Both the position numbers and the translations under genes were made by a program. Below, one piece after another: positions 47,612-60,341 of a DNA stretch of 64,000 bases; the first letter of the stretch is position 1; each line of letters opens with the position of its first letter. This DNA is from Pseudomonas sp. LFM046. Its GTDB lineage: Bacteria > Pseudomonadota > Gammaproteobacteria > Pseudomonadales > Pseudomonadaceae. The stretch lies in contig NZ_JYKO02000001.1 of the NCBI RefSeq assembly GCF_000949385.2, forward strand, positions 5,292,678 to 5,356,677, written 5' to 3'. The notes under the pieces were generated by a model. The model was not told the DNA's origin. It was given only the letters and a program-made list of their open reading frames with translations, and ran no database searches.

Positions 47612-50257
47612 ATGCAAGACCTCGATCCCGTCGAAACCCAGGAATGGCTGGATTCCCTGGAGTCCGTACTCGACAAAGAAGGCGAAGACCGCGCGCACTA
47701 CCTGCTGACCCGCATGGGCGAGCTGGCCACCCGCAGCGGCACCCAACTCCCGTACGCCATCACCACCCCGTACCGCAACAGCATCCCGGTCTCCCACGAG
47801 GCCCGCATGCCTGGCGACCTGTTCATGGAACGCCGCATTCGTTCCATGGTGCGCTGGAACGCCCTGGCGATGGTGATGCGTACCAACCTGAACGACCCGG
47901 ATCTGGGCGGCCACATCTCCAGCTTCGCCTCCTCGGCCACTCTCTACGACATCGGCTTCAACTATTTCTTCCAGGCTCCCACTGACGAGCATGGCGGCGA
48001 CCTGATCTTCTACCAGGGCCACGCCTCCCCCGGCATCTATGCCCGCGCGTTCATGGAAGGCCGCATCAGCGAAGAGCAGATGATCAACTTCCGCCAGGAA
48101 GTGGACGGCAAGGGCCTGTCCTCCTACCCGCACCCCTGGCTGATGCCGGACTTCTGGCAGTTCCCCACCGTTTCCATGGGCCTCGGCCCGATCCAGGCGA
48201 TCTACCAGGCCCGCTTCATGAAGTACCTGGAAAGCCGCGGCTTCATCCCCGCCGGCAAGCAGAAGGTCTGGTGCTTCATGGGTGACGGCGAGTGCGACGA
48301 GCCCGAATCCCTCGGCGCCATCTCCCTGGCAGGCCGCGAGAAGCTGGACAACCTGATCTTCGTCATCAACTGCAACCTGCAGCGCCTCGACGGCCCGGTT
48401 CGCGGCAACGGCAAGATCATCCAGGAACTGGAAGGCGTCTTCCGCGGCGCCCAGTGGAACGTCAACAAGGTGGTCTGGGGCCGCTTCTGGGACCCGCTGT
48501 TCGCCAAGGACACCAATGGCGCCCTGCAGCGTCGCATGGACGAAGCGGTCGACGGTGAATACCAGAACTACAAGGCGAAAGACGGCGCCTACGTCCGCGA
48601 GAACTTCTTCAACTCCCCAGAACTCAAGGAAATGGTCAAGGACCTTTCCGACGACGAGATCTGGAAGCTCAACCGCGGAGGCCACGACCCCTACAAGGTC
48701 TATGCGGCCTACCACCAGGCCGTGAACCACAAGGGCCAGCCCACCGTCATCCTGGCCAAGACCATCAAGGGCTACGGCACCGGTGCGGGCGAAGCGCAGA
48801 ACACCGCCCACAACACCAAGAAGGTGGACGTGGAGAGCCTGAAGCAGTTCCGCGACCGCTTCGACATCCCGGTCAACGACGCCGACCTGGAAAAGCTGCC
48901 GTTCTTCCGTCCCCAGGAAGGCAGCGCCGAGTACAAGTACCTGCACGAGCGTCGCGCCGCCCTGGGTGGCTACGTGCCCCAGCGCCGCGTGAACAGTTTC
49001 AGCATCCCCACACCGCCGCTGGAGACCCTCAAGGCCATCCTCGACGGTTCAGGTGATCGCGAGATCTCCACCACCATGGCCTTCGTGCGCATCCTGGCGC
49101 AGTTGGTCAAGGACAAGGAACTCGGCCAGCGCATCGTCCCCATCATCCCGGACGAAGCCCGTACCTTCGGTATGGAAGGCATGTTCCGCCAGCTGGGCAT
49201 CTACTCCTCCGTCGGCCAGCTCTACGAGCCCGTCGACAAGGACCAGGTGATGTTCTACCGCGAGGACAAGAAGGGCCAGATCCTCGAAGAAGGCATCAAC
49301 GAGGCAGGCGCCATGTCCTCGTTCATCGCGGCCGGGACCTCCTACAGCAACCACAACCAGCCGATGCTGCCGTTCTACATCTTCTATTCGATGTTCGGCT
49401 TCCAGCGTATCGGCGACCTGGCCTGGGCGGCCGGCGACAGCCGTGCCCGCGGCTTCCTGATCGGCGGCACCTCCGGCCGTACCACCCTGAACGGCGAAGG
49501 CCTGCAGCACGAGGACGGCCACAGCCACATCATGGCTGCCACCATCCCGAACTGCCGCACCTACGACCCCACCTACGGCTACGAGCTGGCGGTGATCGTG
49601 CGTGAAGGCATCCGCCAGATGACCGAAGAACAGCAGAACATCTTCTATTACATCACCGTGATGAACGAGGCCTACCAGCAGCCCGCGCTGCCGGCAGGCG
49701 CCGAGGAAGGCATCATCAAGGGCATGTACCTCCTGGAGGAGGACAAGAAGGAAGCCGCACACCACGTGCAGCTGCTGGGTTCGGGCACCATCCTGCGCGA
49801 AGTCCGCGAAGCGGCGAAGATCCTCCGCGATGAGTTCAACGTCGGCGCCGACGTCTGGAGCGTCACCAGCTTCAACGAACTGCGTCGCAACGGCCTGGCC
49901 GTCGAGCGTCACAACCGCCTGCACCCGGAGCAGAAGCCGCAGCAGACCTACGTCGAGCAGTGCCTGGCCGGCCGCAAGGGCCCGGTCGTGGCTTCCACCG
50001 ACTACATGAAGCTGTTCGCTGACCAGATCCGCCAGTGGGTACCGAGCAAGGAATACAAGGTCCTCGGCACCGACGGCTTCGGCCGCAGCGACTCCCGCAA
50101 GAAACTGCGCCACTTCTTCGAAGTGGACCGTTACTGGGTGGTCCTGGCGACCCTGGAAGCCCTGGCCGATCGCGGTGAGATCGAACCCAAGGTCGTGGCC
50201 GAGGCCATCGCCAAGTTCGGCATCGACCCTGAAAAGCGCAACCCGCTGGACTGCTGA
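47612..50257 (+). CDS. aceE: Pyruvate dehydrogenase E1 component (homodimeric, AceE)
   Basis: Decarboxylates pyruvate on thiamine diphosphate and hands the acetyl group to the E2 lipoyl arm. The 881-residue protein is of the single-chain E1p type: [16 protein letters not shown] at the N-terminus, [20 protein letters not shown], the ThDP/Mg motif [11 protein letters not shown] near residue 230, [20 protein letters not shown], and the second transketolase half with [21 protein letters not shown] and EDGHSHI. The start follows GGAGCAAGCC. aceF begins 12 bases after its stop, so the two form an operon ended by the terminator at 52301. Confidence 0.98.
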   Translation: MQDLDPVETQEWLDSLESVLDKEGEDRAHYLLTRMGELATRSGTQLPYAITTPYRNSIPVSHEARMPGDLFMERRIRSMVRWNALAMVMRTNLNDPDLGGHISSFASSATLYDIGFNYFFQAPTDEHGGDLIFYQGHASPGIYARAFMEGRISEEQMINFRQEVDGKGLSSYPHPWLMPDFWQFPTVSMGLGPIQAIYQARFMKYLESRGFIPAGKQKVWCFMGDGECDEPESLGAISLAGREKLDNLIFVINCNLQRLDGPVRGNGKIIQELEGVFRGAQWNVNKVVWGRFWDPLFAKDTNGALQRRMDEAVDGEYQNYKAKDGAYVRENFFNSPELKEMVKDLSDDEIWKLNRGGHDPYKVYAAYHQAVNHKGQPTVILAKTIKGYGTGAGEAQNTAHNTKKVDVESLKQFRDRFDIPVNDADLEKLPFFRPQEGSAEYKYLHERRAALGGYVPQRRVNSFSIPTPPLETLKAILDGSGDREISTTMAFVRILAQLVKDKELGQRIVPIIPDEARTFGMEGMFRQLGIYSSVGQLYEPVDKDQVMFYREDKKGQILEEGINEAGAMSSFIAAGTSYSNHNQPMLPFYIFYSMFGFQRIGDLAWAAGDSRARGFLIGGTSGRTTLNGEGLQHEDGHSHIMAATIPNCRTYDPTYGYELAVIVREGIRQMTEEQQNIFYYITVMNEAYQQPALPAGAEEGIIKGMYLLEEDKKEAAHHVQLLGSGTILREVREAAKILRDEFNVGADVWSVTSFNELRRNGLAVERHNRLHPEQKPQQTYVEQCLAGRKGPVVASTDYMKLFADQIRQWVPSKEYKVLGTDGFGRSDSRKKLRHFFEVDRYWVVLATLEALADRGEIEPKVVAEAIAKFGIDPEKRNPLDC

Positions 50258-50268
50258 GGAGACGCATT

Positions 50269-52263
50269 GTGAGTGAATTGATTCGCGTACCCGATATCGG
50301 CAGCGGCGAAGGTGAAGTGATCGAGCTGTTCGTCAAGGTTGGCGACCGCATCGAAGCTGATCAGAGCCTGCTGACCCTGGAGTCCGACAAGGCCAGCATG
50401 GAGATCCCCGCGCCCAAGGCCGGTGTGATCAAGAGCCTGAAGGTCAAGCTGGGTGATCGCCTGAAGGAAGGCGATGAGCTGCTGGAGCTGGAAGTCGAGG
50501 GTGCCGCCGCTGCGGCCCCCGCTCCCGCCGCCGCTCCCGCACCCAAGGCCGAAGAGAAGCCCGCCGCCCCGGCGCCGGCTGCCGCCCCCGCGGCCGCCAG
50601 CTCCAGCGTGCAGGAGATCTTCGTGCCGGACATCGGTTCGGCTGGTACCGCCAAGGTCATCGAAGTACTGGTCAAGGCCGGCGACACCGTCGCAGCCGAG
50701 CAGTCGCTGATCACCCTGGAATCCGACAAGGCCAGCATGGAGATCCCCTCCCCCGCCGCTGGCGTGGTGGAGAGCGTCGAGGTCAAGCTGGATGCCGACG
50801 TCGGTACTGGCGACCTGATCCTCAAGCTGCGCGTTGCAGGCGCCGCTCCGGCTGCCCCGGCTCCGGCCCAGGCCGCCGCCCCTGCTGCCGCCCCGGCACC
50901 TGCCCCCGCTCCGGCTGCGGCGCCTGCTCCTGCGGCAGCTGCCTCGGTGCAGGACGTCAAGGTTCCGGATATCGGCTCGGCCGGCAAGGCCAAGGTCATC
51001 GAAGTACTGGTCAAGGCCGGCGACACCGTCGCAGCCGAGCAGTCGCTGATCACCCTGGAATCCGACAAGGCCAGCATGGAGATCCCCTCCCCCGCCGCTG
51101 GCGTGGTGGAGAGCGTCGAGGTCAAACTGGATGCCGAAGTCGGCACCGGTGACCTGATCCTCAAGCTCAAGGTCGCGGGCGCCGCCCCGGCTGCCGCTCC
51201 GGCTCCGGCCGCAGCGGAGCAATCCGTACACCGCGTGCCGGACGGCGCCCACCCGGTCGCCGCGGCTGAAGTCACCGCCATCGCCTCCCTGGCCGCAGCG
51301 GCTGCGAACACCACCGGCGTACCGGCCCGCTCCAGCGGTGCCAAGGTCCACGCAGGTCCGGCGGTTCGCCAGCTGGCCCGAGAGTTCGGTGTCGACCTGG
51401 CGTTCGTACCGGCCACCGGCCCGCACGGCCGTGTGCTGAAGGAAGACGTGCAGGCCTACGTCAAGACCATGATGCAGAAGGCCAAGGAAGCCCCGGCAGC
51501 AGCCGCCGCTGGCGCAACCGGCGGCGCCGGTATCCCGCCGATCCCGGCCGTGGACTTCAGCAAGTTTGGTGAAATCGAAGAAGTGGCCATGACCCGCCTG
51601 ATGCAGGTCGGCGCCGCCAACCTGCATCGCAGCTGGCTCAACGTCCCGCACGTGACCCAGTTCGATTCGGCCGACATCACTGAACTGGAAGCCTTCCGCG
51701 TGGCCCAGAAGGCCGTGGCGGAAAAGGCCGGCGTCAAGCTGACCGTGCTCCCGCTGCTGCTCAAGGCCTGCGCCTACCTGCTCAAGGAACTGCCGGACTT
51801 CAACAGCTCCCTGGCCCCCAGCGGCAAGGCGCTGATCCGCAAGAAGTACGTGCACATCGGCTTCGCCGTGGACACCCCGGACGGCCTGCTGGTGCCGGTC
51901 ATCCGTGACGTGGACCAGAAGAGCCTGCTGCAACTGGCCGCCGAGGCCGCCGAGCTGGCGGAGAAGGCGCGCACCAAGAAGCTGTCCGCCGACCAGATGC
52001 AAGGCGCCTGCTTCACCATCTCCAGCCTCGGCCACATTGGCGGTACCGGCTTCACGCCGATCGTCAACGCGCCTGAGGTGGCGATCCTGGGTGTGTCCAA
52101 GGCCACCATGCAGCCGGTATGGGACGGCAAAGCCTTCCAGCCGCGCCTGATGCTGCCGCTGTCGCTGTCCTACGATCACCGCGTGATCAACGGCGCCGCT
52201 GCCGCGCGCTTCACCAAGCGCCTCAGCGACCTGCTGGCGGATATCCGCACCATGCTGCTGTAA
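50269..52263 (+). CDS. aceF: Pyruvate dehydrogenase E2, dihydrolipoamide acetyltransferase with three lipoyl domains
   Basis: Core of the pyruvate dehydrogenase complex; transfers acetyl from lipoyl arms to CoA. The 664 residues hold three lipoyl domains, each with the lipoylated Lys in ESDKAS (residues about 42, 155 and 268), joined by Ala-Pro-rich linkers, then an E1/E3-binding domain (AGPAVRQLAREFGVDLAFV), and the catalytic domain ending with the HxxxD motif LSLSYDHRVINGAAAARF. Domains two and three share a 137-base perfectly identical stretch. The start is GTG with GAGGAG upstream. P. aeruginosa E2, as I remember it, has two lipoyl domains. Confidence 0.97.
   Translation: MSELIRVPDIGSGEGEVIELFVKVGDRIEADQSLLTLESDKASMEIPAPKAGVIKSLKVKLGDRLKEGDELLELEVEGAAAAAPAPAAAPAPKAEEKPAAPAPAAAPAAASSSVQEIFVPDIGSAGTAKVIEVLVKAGDTVAAEQSLITLESDKASMEIPSPAAGVVESVEVKLDADVGTGDLILKLRVAGAAPAAPAPAQAAAPAAAPAPAPAPAAAPAPAAAASVQDVKVPDIGSAGKAKVIEVLVKAGDTVAAEQSLITLESDKASMEIPSPAAGVVESVEVKLDAEVGTGDLILKLKVAGAAPAAAPAPAAAEQSVHRVPDGAHPVAAAEVTAIASLAAAAANTTGVPARSSGAKVHAGPAVRQLAREFGVDLAFVPATGPHGRVLKEDVQAYVKTMMQKAKEAPAAAAAGATGGAGIPPIPAVDFSKFGEIEEVAMTRLMQVGAANLHRSWLNVPHVTQFDSADITELEAFRVAQKAVAEKAGVKLTVLPLLLKACAYLLKELPDFNSSLAPSGKALIRKKYVHIGFAVDTPDGLLVPVIRDVDQKSLLQLAAEAAELAEKARTKKLSADQMQGACFTISSLGHIGGTGFTPIVNAPEVAILGVSKATMQPVWDGKAFQPRLMLPLSLSYDHRVINGAAAARFTKRLSDLLADIRTMLL
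50650..51125 (+). repeat. Direct repeat inside aceF (lipoyl domains 2 and 3)
   Basis: Bases 50650-50786 and 50989-51125 are identical over 137 positions, offset 339 bases (113 codons, in frame). Flanking lipoyl sequence is similar but not identical, and the first lipoyl domain (50269-50500) is clearly more diverged. This indicates a recent duplication or gene conversion. Confidence 0.9.
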
Positions 52264-52593
52264 CACTTGCTATTCACGAGCACGCCACGCTCGTACCTCA
52301 ACCCCGCCCCCCTGAGGCGGGGTTTTTTTTGCCTGTTTATAGCGTTCCGGGTCTCCCCCTGCCCCTCTGCCTGAAGCAGAAAGTGGGTCTGTCGCCGTGC
52401 GTCATGGCCCTATCCGGATACCGGCCCGTCGCCCACCACTTCGCGGGGTCACTGGAGCCGAGACTTCGCCCGCTTGTGAAATGCCCCACGCAGTGCGCTT
52501 GCCTGTGCCATCATCATGATGCACCCTTGCTCGATGCTTTGATGATGTAGGCCGGTTCCTCTTCCGGTCAGAAAAGTGGAAGCCCAGCGCCCG
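52264..52593. other. 330-base intergenic region aceF-dipA
   Basis: After the aceF terminator (52301-52330) the remaining roughly 260 bases hold no gene I can support. There is a CATCATCATGATG near-palindrome around 52510-52520 and a GATGATG shortly after, with no clear promoter hexamers, though the dipA promoter must lie here if it is not read from aceF. No RNA gene was recognised. Confidence 0.5.
52301..52330 (+). terminator. Rho-independent terminator after aceF
   Basis: ACCCCGCC-N7-GGCGGGGT followed by a run of seven further T residues, 37 bases behind the aceF stop. Confidence 0.92.
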
Positions 52594-55290
52594 ATGAAGA
52601 GCCATCCCGATGCCGCCAGTCGTACGGTGGCCGAGATAGTGACGCAACTGCCTGTCCCCTCGCGGCTGGGCCTTCTGCGTTTCGAGCGGCTCAACGAAGC
52701 CAGCTGGGCGATGCTTTTCCTCGATTCAGCCTGCGAGCACAAGCTCGGCCTCCCGGCCAGCGAGCTCTGCGCCCTGATCGACTCCCCCTACGCCAGCCTG
52801 ATGGAACCGGAAAGCCGCTACCGGCTGCACGATGAGGTGCAACTGCATCTGGCCGAGCATCCGCACTATTCCATCCAGTACACGCTGCATACGCCGCTCG
52901 GCCCGCTGCGCATCCAGGAAATGGGCGAACCGTTCCAGCAGCATGGTCGCCAACTGCTGCGGGGTTACCTGATGGCAGCGGGCGACGCTTCGGACCACAA
53001 GGAACGGCTGAAAAACCTCGACCTCGAGGCTCAGAACACCCGATTGCGCACCTCCCTGGAGCTGTACCAGCGCTCCCAGGAAGACCACCTGCAGCACCTG
53101 ATCCGCTCCCGCGCCCAGCAAAGCCTGATCGTCCGCCTGGCGCGCCACCGCTACACCTCCAGCAATCCGGCAGAGGAAGCGGCAGAACTCATCACCCAGG
53201 CCGCCTGCGAAGCCTACGACGTGGCCCGCACCGGCATCTGGATGCTCCAAGGCACCCACCTGGTGGCGGTCAGCCTGTTCCGGCGCGATCAGGACCACCA
53301 CGAGCATCCGCGCTCGATGGACATGGCCCAGTTCCCGCGCTACCTCGAAGCCCTGCACAGCGGCCGAGCCATCGACGCTCACAATGCACACAGCGACCCC
53401 CGCACCAGTGAAATGACCCGGGGCTACCTCAAGCCCGAGGGCATCACGGCGATGCTCGACGCCAGCATTCGCATCGGCGGTGAAGTGGTGGGTGTGCTCT
53501 GCCTGGAACACACCGACACGCCACGGGTCTGGCAGACCGATGAAATCGCCTTCGCCGGCGAACTGGCCGACCAGTTCGCCCAGGTCCTGGTGAACCAGCA
53601 GAAACGCCACGCCACCAGCGCCCTGCACCTGTTCCAGCGCGCCGTCGAGCAGAGCGCCAGCGCCTTTCTGCTGGTGGACCGCGACGGCCTGGTGGAATAC
53701 GTCAACCCGAGTTTCACCGCCATCACCCAGTACAGCGCCGACGAGGTCCACGGCCGTCGATTGTCGGACCTTCCGGCCCTGGAAAACCTCAGCGATCTGC
53801 TCTTCGACACCCATTCGGGGCTGGCCGCCTGCAACAGCTGGCAGGGGGAGTTCCGAAGTCGACGAAAGAACCTGGAGCCTTACTGGGGGCAGCTATCCAT
53901 CTCCAAGGTATTCGGCGAGGACGGCGAACTCACCCACTACATCGGCATTTACGAAGACGTCACCCAAAGCAAGCTGGCCCAACAACGAATCGAGAAGCTG
54001 GCCTACACCGACAACCTCACCGGCCTCGGCAACCGACCCTACTTCATCCGCACCCTCGAAGAACGCTTCCACAGCGACCGCGACACCCCGCTCTGCCTAT
54101 TGCTGGTGGACATCGACAACTTCAAACGGATCAACGACAGCCTCGGCCACCAGACCGGCGACAAGCTGCTGGTGAACCTGTCCCGGCGTCTGCGCAACAG
54201 CCTCGCGCCCAGCGGCATCCTGGCGCGTTTCGCCAGCAACGAATTCGCCGTGCTGCTGGACGGTGCCGACCTGGAGAGCGGCCAGCGCATCGCCGCCCAT
54301 GTCCTGCAAACCCTCGACAAGCCGCTGTTCGTCGACAACCAGCTGATCAGTGTCACCGGCTCCCTCGGCCTCGCTTGCGCGCCCCTGCACGGGCGTGACC
54401 CGCAGACCCTGATGAAGCACGCAGGCCTCGCCCTGCATAAGGCCAAGGCCAACGGCAAGCACCAGCTGCAACTGTTCACCGAAGCCCTGAACGCCGAGGC
54501 CAGCTACAAGCTGTTCGTCGAGAACAACCTGCGCCGCGCCCTGGCGCAGAACGAACTGGAAGTCTTCTACCAGCCCAAGCTCTGCCTCAAGTCCGGCCAG
54601 CTCCTGGGCATGGAAGCGCTGCTGCGCTGGCACCACCCGGAAAAGGGCATGATCAGCCCGGAGCAGTTCATCAGCGTGGCGGAAGAGACCGGCATGATCA
54701 TCCCCATCGGCAAGTGGGTGATCCGCGAAGCCTGCCGCATGAGCCGGCGCCTCACCGCGGCCGGTTTGGGAGACCTGCAGGTGGCGATCAACCTGTCGCC
54801 CAAGCAGTTCAGCGACCCCGACCTGGTCGGCTCCATCGCTACCATCCTGGACGAGGAACAGCTGCCCCCGGCACAACTGGAGTTGGAGCTCACCGAAGGC
54901 CTGTTGCTGGAAGCGACCGACGACACCCGGCAGCAGCTCAACCACTTGAAGGACCTGGGCCTGACCCTCGCCATGGATGACTTCGGTACCGGCTATTCCT
55001 CCCTGAGCTACCTGAAGAAATTCCCCATCGATGTGATCAAGATCGATCGCAGCTTCATCAAGGACATTCCCGACAGTCAGGACGACAAGGAAATCACCTC
55101 CGCGGTCATCGCCATGGCCCACAAGCTCAAGCTCAAGGTGGTCGCCGAGGGCATCGAGACCGCCGCCCAGCTGGGCTTTCTCCGCCGCCAGCATTGCGAC
55201 GTCGGCCAGGGCTACCTGTTCGACAAGCCGATTTCCGGCAAGCACCTGTTCGAAAACCTCGGCCGCTATCCCTGCCGCAAAGGGGTCTGA
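52594..55290 (+). CDS. dipA: Cyclic di-GMP phosphodiesterase DipA homologue (GAF-PAS-GGDEF-EAL)
   Basis: An 898-residue soluble signalling protein lowering c-di-GMP. After an N-terminal region (about 1-160) comes a GAF-like domain ([22 protein letters not shown] onward), a PAS domain ([21 protein letters not shown] to [22 protein letters not shown]), a degenerate GGDEF with ASNEF at 547-551, and an EAL domain with Glu674-Ala-Leu, [16 protein letters not shown], and [13 protein letters not shown]. All main EAL residues look intact, so it should be a phosphodiesterase; the GGDEF is not expected to synthesise. The ATG at 52594 gives the length known for DipA; a GTG six codons earlier is open. 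Confidence 0.92.
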   Translation: MKSHPDAASRTVAEIVTQLPVPSRLGLLRFERLNEASWAMLFLDSACEHKLGLPASELCALIDSPYASLMEPESRYRLHDEVQLHLAEHPHYSIQYTLHTPLGPLRIQEMGEPFQQHGRQLLRGYLMAAGDASDHKERLKNLDLEAQNTRLRTSLELYQRSQEDHLQHLIRSRAQQSLIVRLARHRYTSSNPAEEAAELITQAACEAYDVARTGIWMLQGTHLVAVSLFRRDQDHHEHPRSMDMAQFPRYLEALHSGRAIDAHNAHSDPRTSEMTRGYLKPEGITAMLDASIRIGGEVVGVLCLEHTDTPRVWQTDEIAFAGELADQFAQVLVNQQKRHATSALHLFQRAVEQSASAFLLVDRDGLVEYVNPSFTAITQYSADEVHGRRLSDLPALENLSDLLFDTHSGLAACNSWQGEFRSRRKNLEPYWGQLSISKVFGEDGELTHYIGIYEDVTQSKLAQQRIEKLAYTDNLTGLGNRPYFIRTLEERFHSDRDTPLCLLLVDIDNFKRINDSLGHQTGDKLLVNLSRRLRNSLAPSGILARFASNEFAVLLDGADLESGQRIAAHVLQTLDKPLFVDNQLISVTGSLGLACAPLHGRDPQTLMKHAGLALHKAKANGKHQLQLFTEALNAEASYKLFVENNLRRALAQNELEVFYQPKLCLKSGQLLGMEALLRWHHPEKGMISPEQFISVAEETGMIIPIGKWVIREACRMSRRLTAAGLGDLQVAINLSPKQFSDPDLVGSIATILDEEQLPPAQLELELTEGLLLEATDDTRQQLNHLKDLGLTLAMDDFGTGYSSLSYLKKFPIDVIKIDRSFIKDIPDSQDDKEITSAVIAMAHKLKLKVVAEGIETAAQLGFLRRQHCDVGQGYLFDKPISGKHLFENLGRYPCRKGV

Positions 55291-55340
55291 GACGCGGTAA
55301 CATCGACCATCGCCGTATTCACGACTCGAGGAGAAGGTTG

Positions 55341-55988
55341 ATGGTCCTGCGTTCGCAAATACTTGCCCACAAGCTGGAACTGCCCGCCGCTGCCCAGGCC
55401 CTGCCCGGCCGCGAAACGCCGATGCCGGTGCCCGACAGCCACTACGTCAATGGCCGCCCGCTCAAGGGCCCCTTCCCCGCCGGCCTGCAGATGGTCCAGT
55501 TCGGCCTGGGCTGTTTCTGGGGCGCCGAGCGGCGTTTCTGGCAGCAGCCAGGGGTCTGGACCACCGCCGTGGGTTACGCCGGCGGCTTCACGCCAAACCC
55601 CACCTATGACGAAGTCTGTTCCGGCCTGACCGGGCACACCGAGGTGGTGCTGGTGGTGTTCGACCCGCGCGAAACCAGCTTCGAAGCGCTGCTGAGGGTG
55701 TTCTGGGAAGCCCACAACCCGACCCAGGGGATGCGCCAGGGCAACGACGTCGGCACTCAGTACCGCTCGGCCATCTACTGCTACGACGACGCCCAACTGG
55801 CAGCCGCCCGGGCCAGCCAGGAGCGCTTCCAGGCCGAGCTGGAAAAGGCCGGGTTCGGTGCCATCACCACCGAAATCAACGAAGCCCCCGCCTTCTACTA
55901 TGCCGAGGCCTACCACCAGCAATACCTGGCGAAAAACCCCGGCGGCTACTGCGGCCTGGGTGGCACCGGCGTTTGCCTGCCCGCCTGA
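55341..55988 (+). CDS. msrA: Peptide-methionine (S)-S-oxide reductase MsrA
   Basis: Repairs methionine sulfoxide in proteins. The 215-residue product has the active-site motif [14 protein letters not shown] (Cys near residue 54), [42 protein letters not shown] and the C-terminal [13 protein letters not shown] with resolving Cys. The start at 55341 has AGGAGAAGG upstream; the longer open frame overlaps dipA in another frame and was discarded. It lies 50 bases after dipA in the same orientation. Confidence 0.96.
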   Translation: MVLRSQILAHKLELPAAAQALPGRETPMPVPDSHYVNGRPLKGPFPAGLQMVQFGLGCFWGAERRFWQQPGVWTTAVGYAGGFTPNPTYDEVCSGLTGHTEVVLVVFDPRETSFEALLRVFWEAHNPTQGMRQGNDVGTQYRSAIYCYDDAQLAAARASQERFQAELEKAGFGAITTEINEAPAFYYAEAYHQQYLAKNPGGYCGLGGTGVCLPA

Positions 55989-56056
55989 CGAGGGGCAGGC
56001 GGGGCGGCTGCCTTAGGGTTAGACTCCAGTGGCCAATCGCCACCTGACGACCCGGT

Positions 56057-57306
56057 ATGCCGCCCCAAGCCCGCTACATCAGCCCCGAACAGCTCTGCAT
56101 CGGCCTCTATATCCAGCTGGACTGGGCTGGTGGGAACATGACTTTGCCTTCAGCAACTTCAAGATCAAGGACGAGGCACAGATCCGCGCGCTGCGCGACC
56201 TGGGCCTTGAACGCCTGCGCTATGACCCGGCCCGCAGCGACTGCGAGCCCCTGCCGCTAGCCGCTCCCGAAAAGCCGGCCCCGGCGCCGGTGGTGGAAGA
56301 CCCCGAATCCCGCGCCCGCCAGCTCCGCGCCGAGAAGCTTCGCAAGCTGCGCCAGCGGGTAGCGGATGTGGATCGCCGATTCCTCCAGGCCAGCCAGCAG
56401 GTCAAGACACTCAACCAGACCCTGCGCAGCCGCCCGGAAGACGCCGTGCAGCAGGCCGGTGCCATCGTCGTCGAACTGGTGGAGTCCCTGCTGGGTGAAC
56501 CGGGCTCGGTCCTGCACAGCATCACCGGCAAGGCTGCCGAAGACAGCTACTTCCACGCCCTCAACGTCACCGTGCTGTCCCTGTTGCTGGGCCGCCAGCT
56601 CGGCCTTGACGCCGAGGCCTGCCACAGCCTGGGGCTCGGCGCGCTGCTGCACGACATCGGCAAGATGGAAGTCCCGAGCAAGGTGTTGCTGAAGGCCGAA
56701 CCCCTGACCAAACCCGAGCAGCAGTTCCTGCAACTGCACACCGATTTCGGCCTGCGCATGGGACAGCGCTTGATGCTCGACGATGAGGTCCTGCGGGTCA
56801 TCCACGAGCACCACGAACACTGTGACGGGAGCGGTTATCCCCGTGGGCTGCGGGAGGCGGGCATCAGCCGGCTGAGCAAGCTGGTGGCCATCGCCAACCA
56901 GTTCGACAACCTCTGCAACCCGCTCGACCCACGCAACGCGATCAGCCCTCACGAGGCCCTGGCGCTGATGTTCAAGCAGCAGCGGGAACGCTTCGACGAG
57001 GTGGCGTTGAAGGCCTTTATCCGCGCCATGGGAATCTACCCGCCCGGGAGCCTGGTGCAGCTGGAGGACGACCGCTTCGCCCTGGTGCTGGGCATGAACC
57101 CGAGTCAGCCCCTGCGGCCGACACTGATTCTCCATGACCCGAACGTGCCCAAGCAGGAAGCACTGATCCTCGATCTGGAGCAGGAGCCCGGGCTGGCCAT
57201 CGCCCGCAGCCTGCGTCCATCGCAACTGCCACTGGAGGTGCTGGAATACCTCAGCCCGCGCCAGCAGCTGAGCTATTACATCGAGCCGCGGCCAGGGCGC
57301 GGCTGA
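56057..57306 (+). pseudogene. HD-GYP c-di-GMP phosphodiesterase with apparent one-base frameshift
   Basis: A DUF3391 plus HD-GYP protein. The natural N-terminus MPPQARYISPEQLCIGLYIQLD is encoded at 56057-56122, but the rest (LGWWEHDFAFSNFKIKDEAQIRALRDL) is in the next frame from 56122. Adding one C between 56122 and 56123 would restore Asp-Leu-Gly-Trp and a single reading frame of about 416 codons. Downstream everything is intact: LLHDIGKMEVPSKV and HHEHCDGSGYPRGL, the HD and GYP motifs. A frame that stays open from 56029 lacks the conserved N-terminus. It may be a true mutation or a sequence error. The stop abuts the rlmJ stop (TGATCA). Confidence 0.8.
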
Positions 57307-58146
57307 TCACTCTTCGATCAGCCAGTCCAGCTGCCAGCCGCCCTGGCTCTGCGCCAGGCGTTCGGCCAGCCAGGGCAGGGTCTGGCGCAGCTCGTCCTCG
57401 ATGCCCCACGGCGGGTTGGCGATGGCCAGACCGGAGCCGTTCAGCCCAGAGTCAGCGTTGTCGGCCGCGTGCACGCGCAATTCCACACGCAGCATCTTGG
57501 GCGCGCCGCTGGCCTGCAGGCCCTGGTAGAAACGCTTGAGCTGGCGCTGGTCCTTGATCGGGTACCAAATGGCAACCACCGTCTGGCGCATGCGACCGAT
57601 GGCTTCCTTCAGCGCCGTGACGCAGCGTTCCAGCTCGTCGGCCTTCTCGAAGGGTGGGTCGATCAGCATCAGCGCGCGCTTCTCCGCCACCGGCAGCAGG
57701 GCCCGCGCCAGGTGCCAGCCTTCGCCCAAATGCACCGCCACGCGGCGGTCGCCAGCCATGTTGTCCTTCAACAGCAAGCCATCTTCCGGGTGCTTCTCGT
57801 TCAGTTGCAGGCGGTCCTGGGGACGGGTCAGGCGCCGCGCCACCTCCGGCGAGCCGGGGTAGTAGCGCAGGCTCCCGTCCGGGTTCAGCTCACGGATCAC
57901 CTTCAGGTAGTCGGCCATGGGCGCCGGCAGATCCGGCAGGTCCCACAGGCGGCCGATGCCTTCGCGCCACTCGTCGGTGCGACTGGCCTGGTCTCCCAGC
58001 AGGTCGTAGAGGCCGACGCCGGCATGACTGTCGAGGTAGGCGAACGGCGCCTCCTTGCGCGACAGCAGGGCGATCAGGCGGGCCAGGGTGAAGTGTTTGA
58101 GCACGTCGGCGTGGTTGCCGGCGTGAAAGGCGTGACGGTAGTTCAT
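57307..58146 (-). CDS. rlmJ: 23S rRNA (adenine(2030)-N6)-methyltransferase RlmJ
   Basis: Methylates A2030 of 23S rRNA. The 279-residue protein begins MNYRHAFHAGNHADVLKHFTLARLI, the conserved RlmJ N-terminus, has YLDSHAGVGLYDL for SAM binding and the N6-methyltransferase motif MLIDPPFEK near residue 165. ATG 58146 follows GAGGACTCCCC; an open extension of eight codons is not conserved-looking. It converges exactly on the HD-GYP gene and is divergent from the acyl-CoA dehydrogenase gene. Confidence 0.95.
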   Translation of the reverse strand: MNYRHAFHAGNHADVLKHFTLARLIALLSRKEAPFAYLDSHAGVGLYDLLGDQASRTDEWREGIGRLWDLPDLPAPMADYLKVIRELNPDGSLRYYPGSPEVARRLTRPQDRLQLNEKHPEDGLLLKDNMAGDRRVAVHLGEGWHLARALLPVAEKRALMLIDPPFEKADELERCVTALKEAIGRMRQTVVAIWYPIKDQRQLKRFYQGLQASGAPKMLRVELRVHAADNADSGLNGSGLAIANPPWGIEDELRQTLPWLAERLAQSQGGWQLDWLIEE

Positions 58147-58282
58147 GGGGAGTCCTCGCAAGGCGCGCATTCTACCAGCCAGTGGCCCACCGGGGCTGCA
58201 CCCCTTTTATCACGCTCATGGATGTTGCTAGGCGGGCTTCATTCACCGACCTACACTCGACTGAACCTACCGGAGAGCCACC

Positions 58283-60085
<1,803 letters not shown>

Positions 60086-60106
60086 CCCCTTCGGAGGGTT
60101 CTTCAC

Positions 60107-60132
60107 GCCCCGCGCACATGCGGGGCTTTTTT
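60107..60132 (+). terminator. Rho-independent terminator after the acyl-CoA dehydrogenase
   Basis: GCCCCGC-N6-GCGGGGC followed by six T residues, 22 bases after the stop codon. Confidence 0.88.
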
Positions 60133-60341
60133 ATGCTCACGCACCACGGCTGCGCACGCCGGCCGCCTCTCTTTCGACCACGGGATGGAACCCCGTCCCG
60201 CCCCCTCGGTCAGACCACTCCCTTTCGCGTGCAACAGCCCTGGTAGAAATCTTGCAGGGCCTTGCCATCGTCAGGTTAGAATTTCCCGGCGTGCGCCCCT
60301 GCATGCCCCGTTGACCGTCCCCCCCATGCAAGGAGCCACCA

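Noticed and set aside
50500-51230. Tandem repeats in aceF considered as CRISPR or minisatellite
   Set aside because: They are in-frame lipoyl domains and Ala-Pro linkers of one protein; no short direct repeats with unique spacers.
50131-52266. 711-codon minus-strand open frame opposite aceF
   Set aside because: Gly/Arg/Ser-rich repetitive translation arising from the Ala-Pro linkers and duplicated lipoyl domains read backwards.
56029-57306. HD-GYP protein taken as intact from a start at 56029
   Set aside because: Its first 31 residues are unlike DUF3391, while the overlapping frame at 56057 encodes the missing conserved piece, so a frameshift explains the data better.
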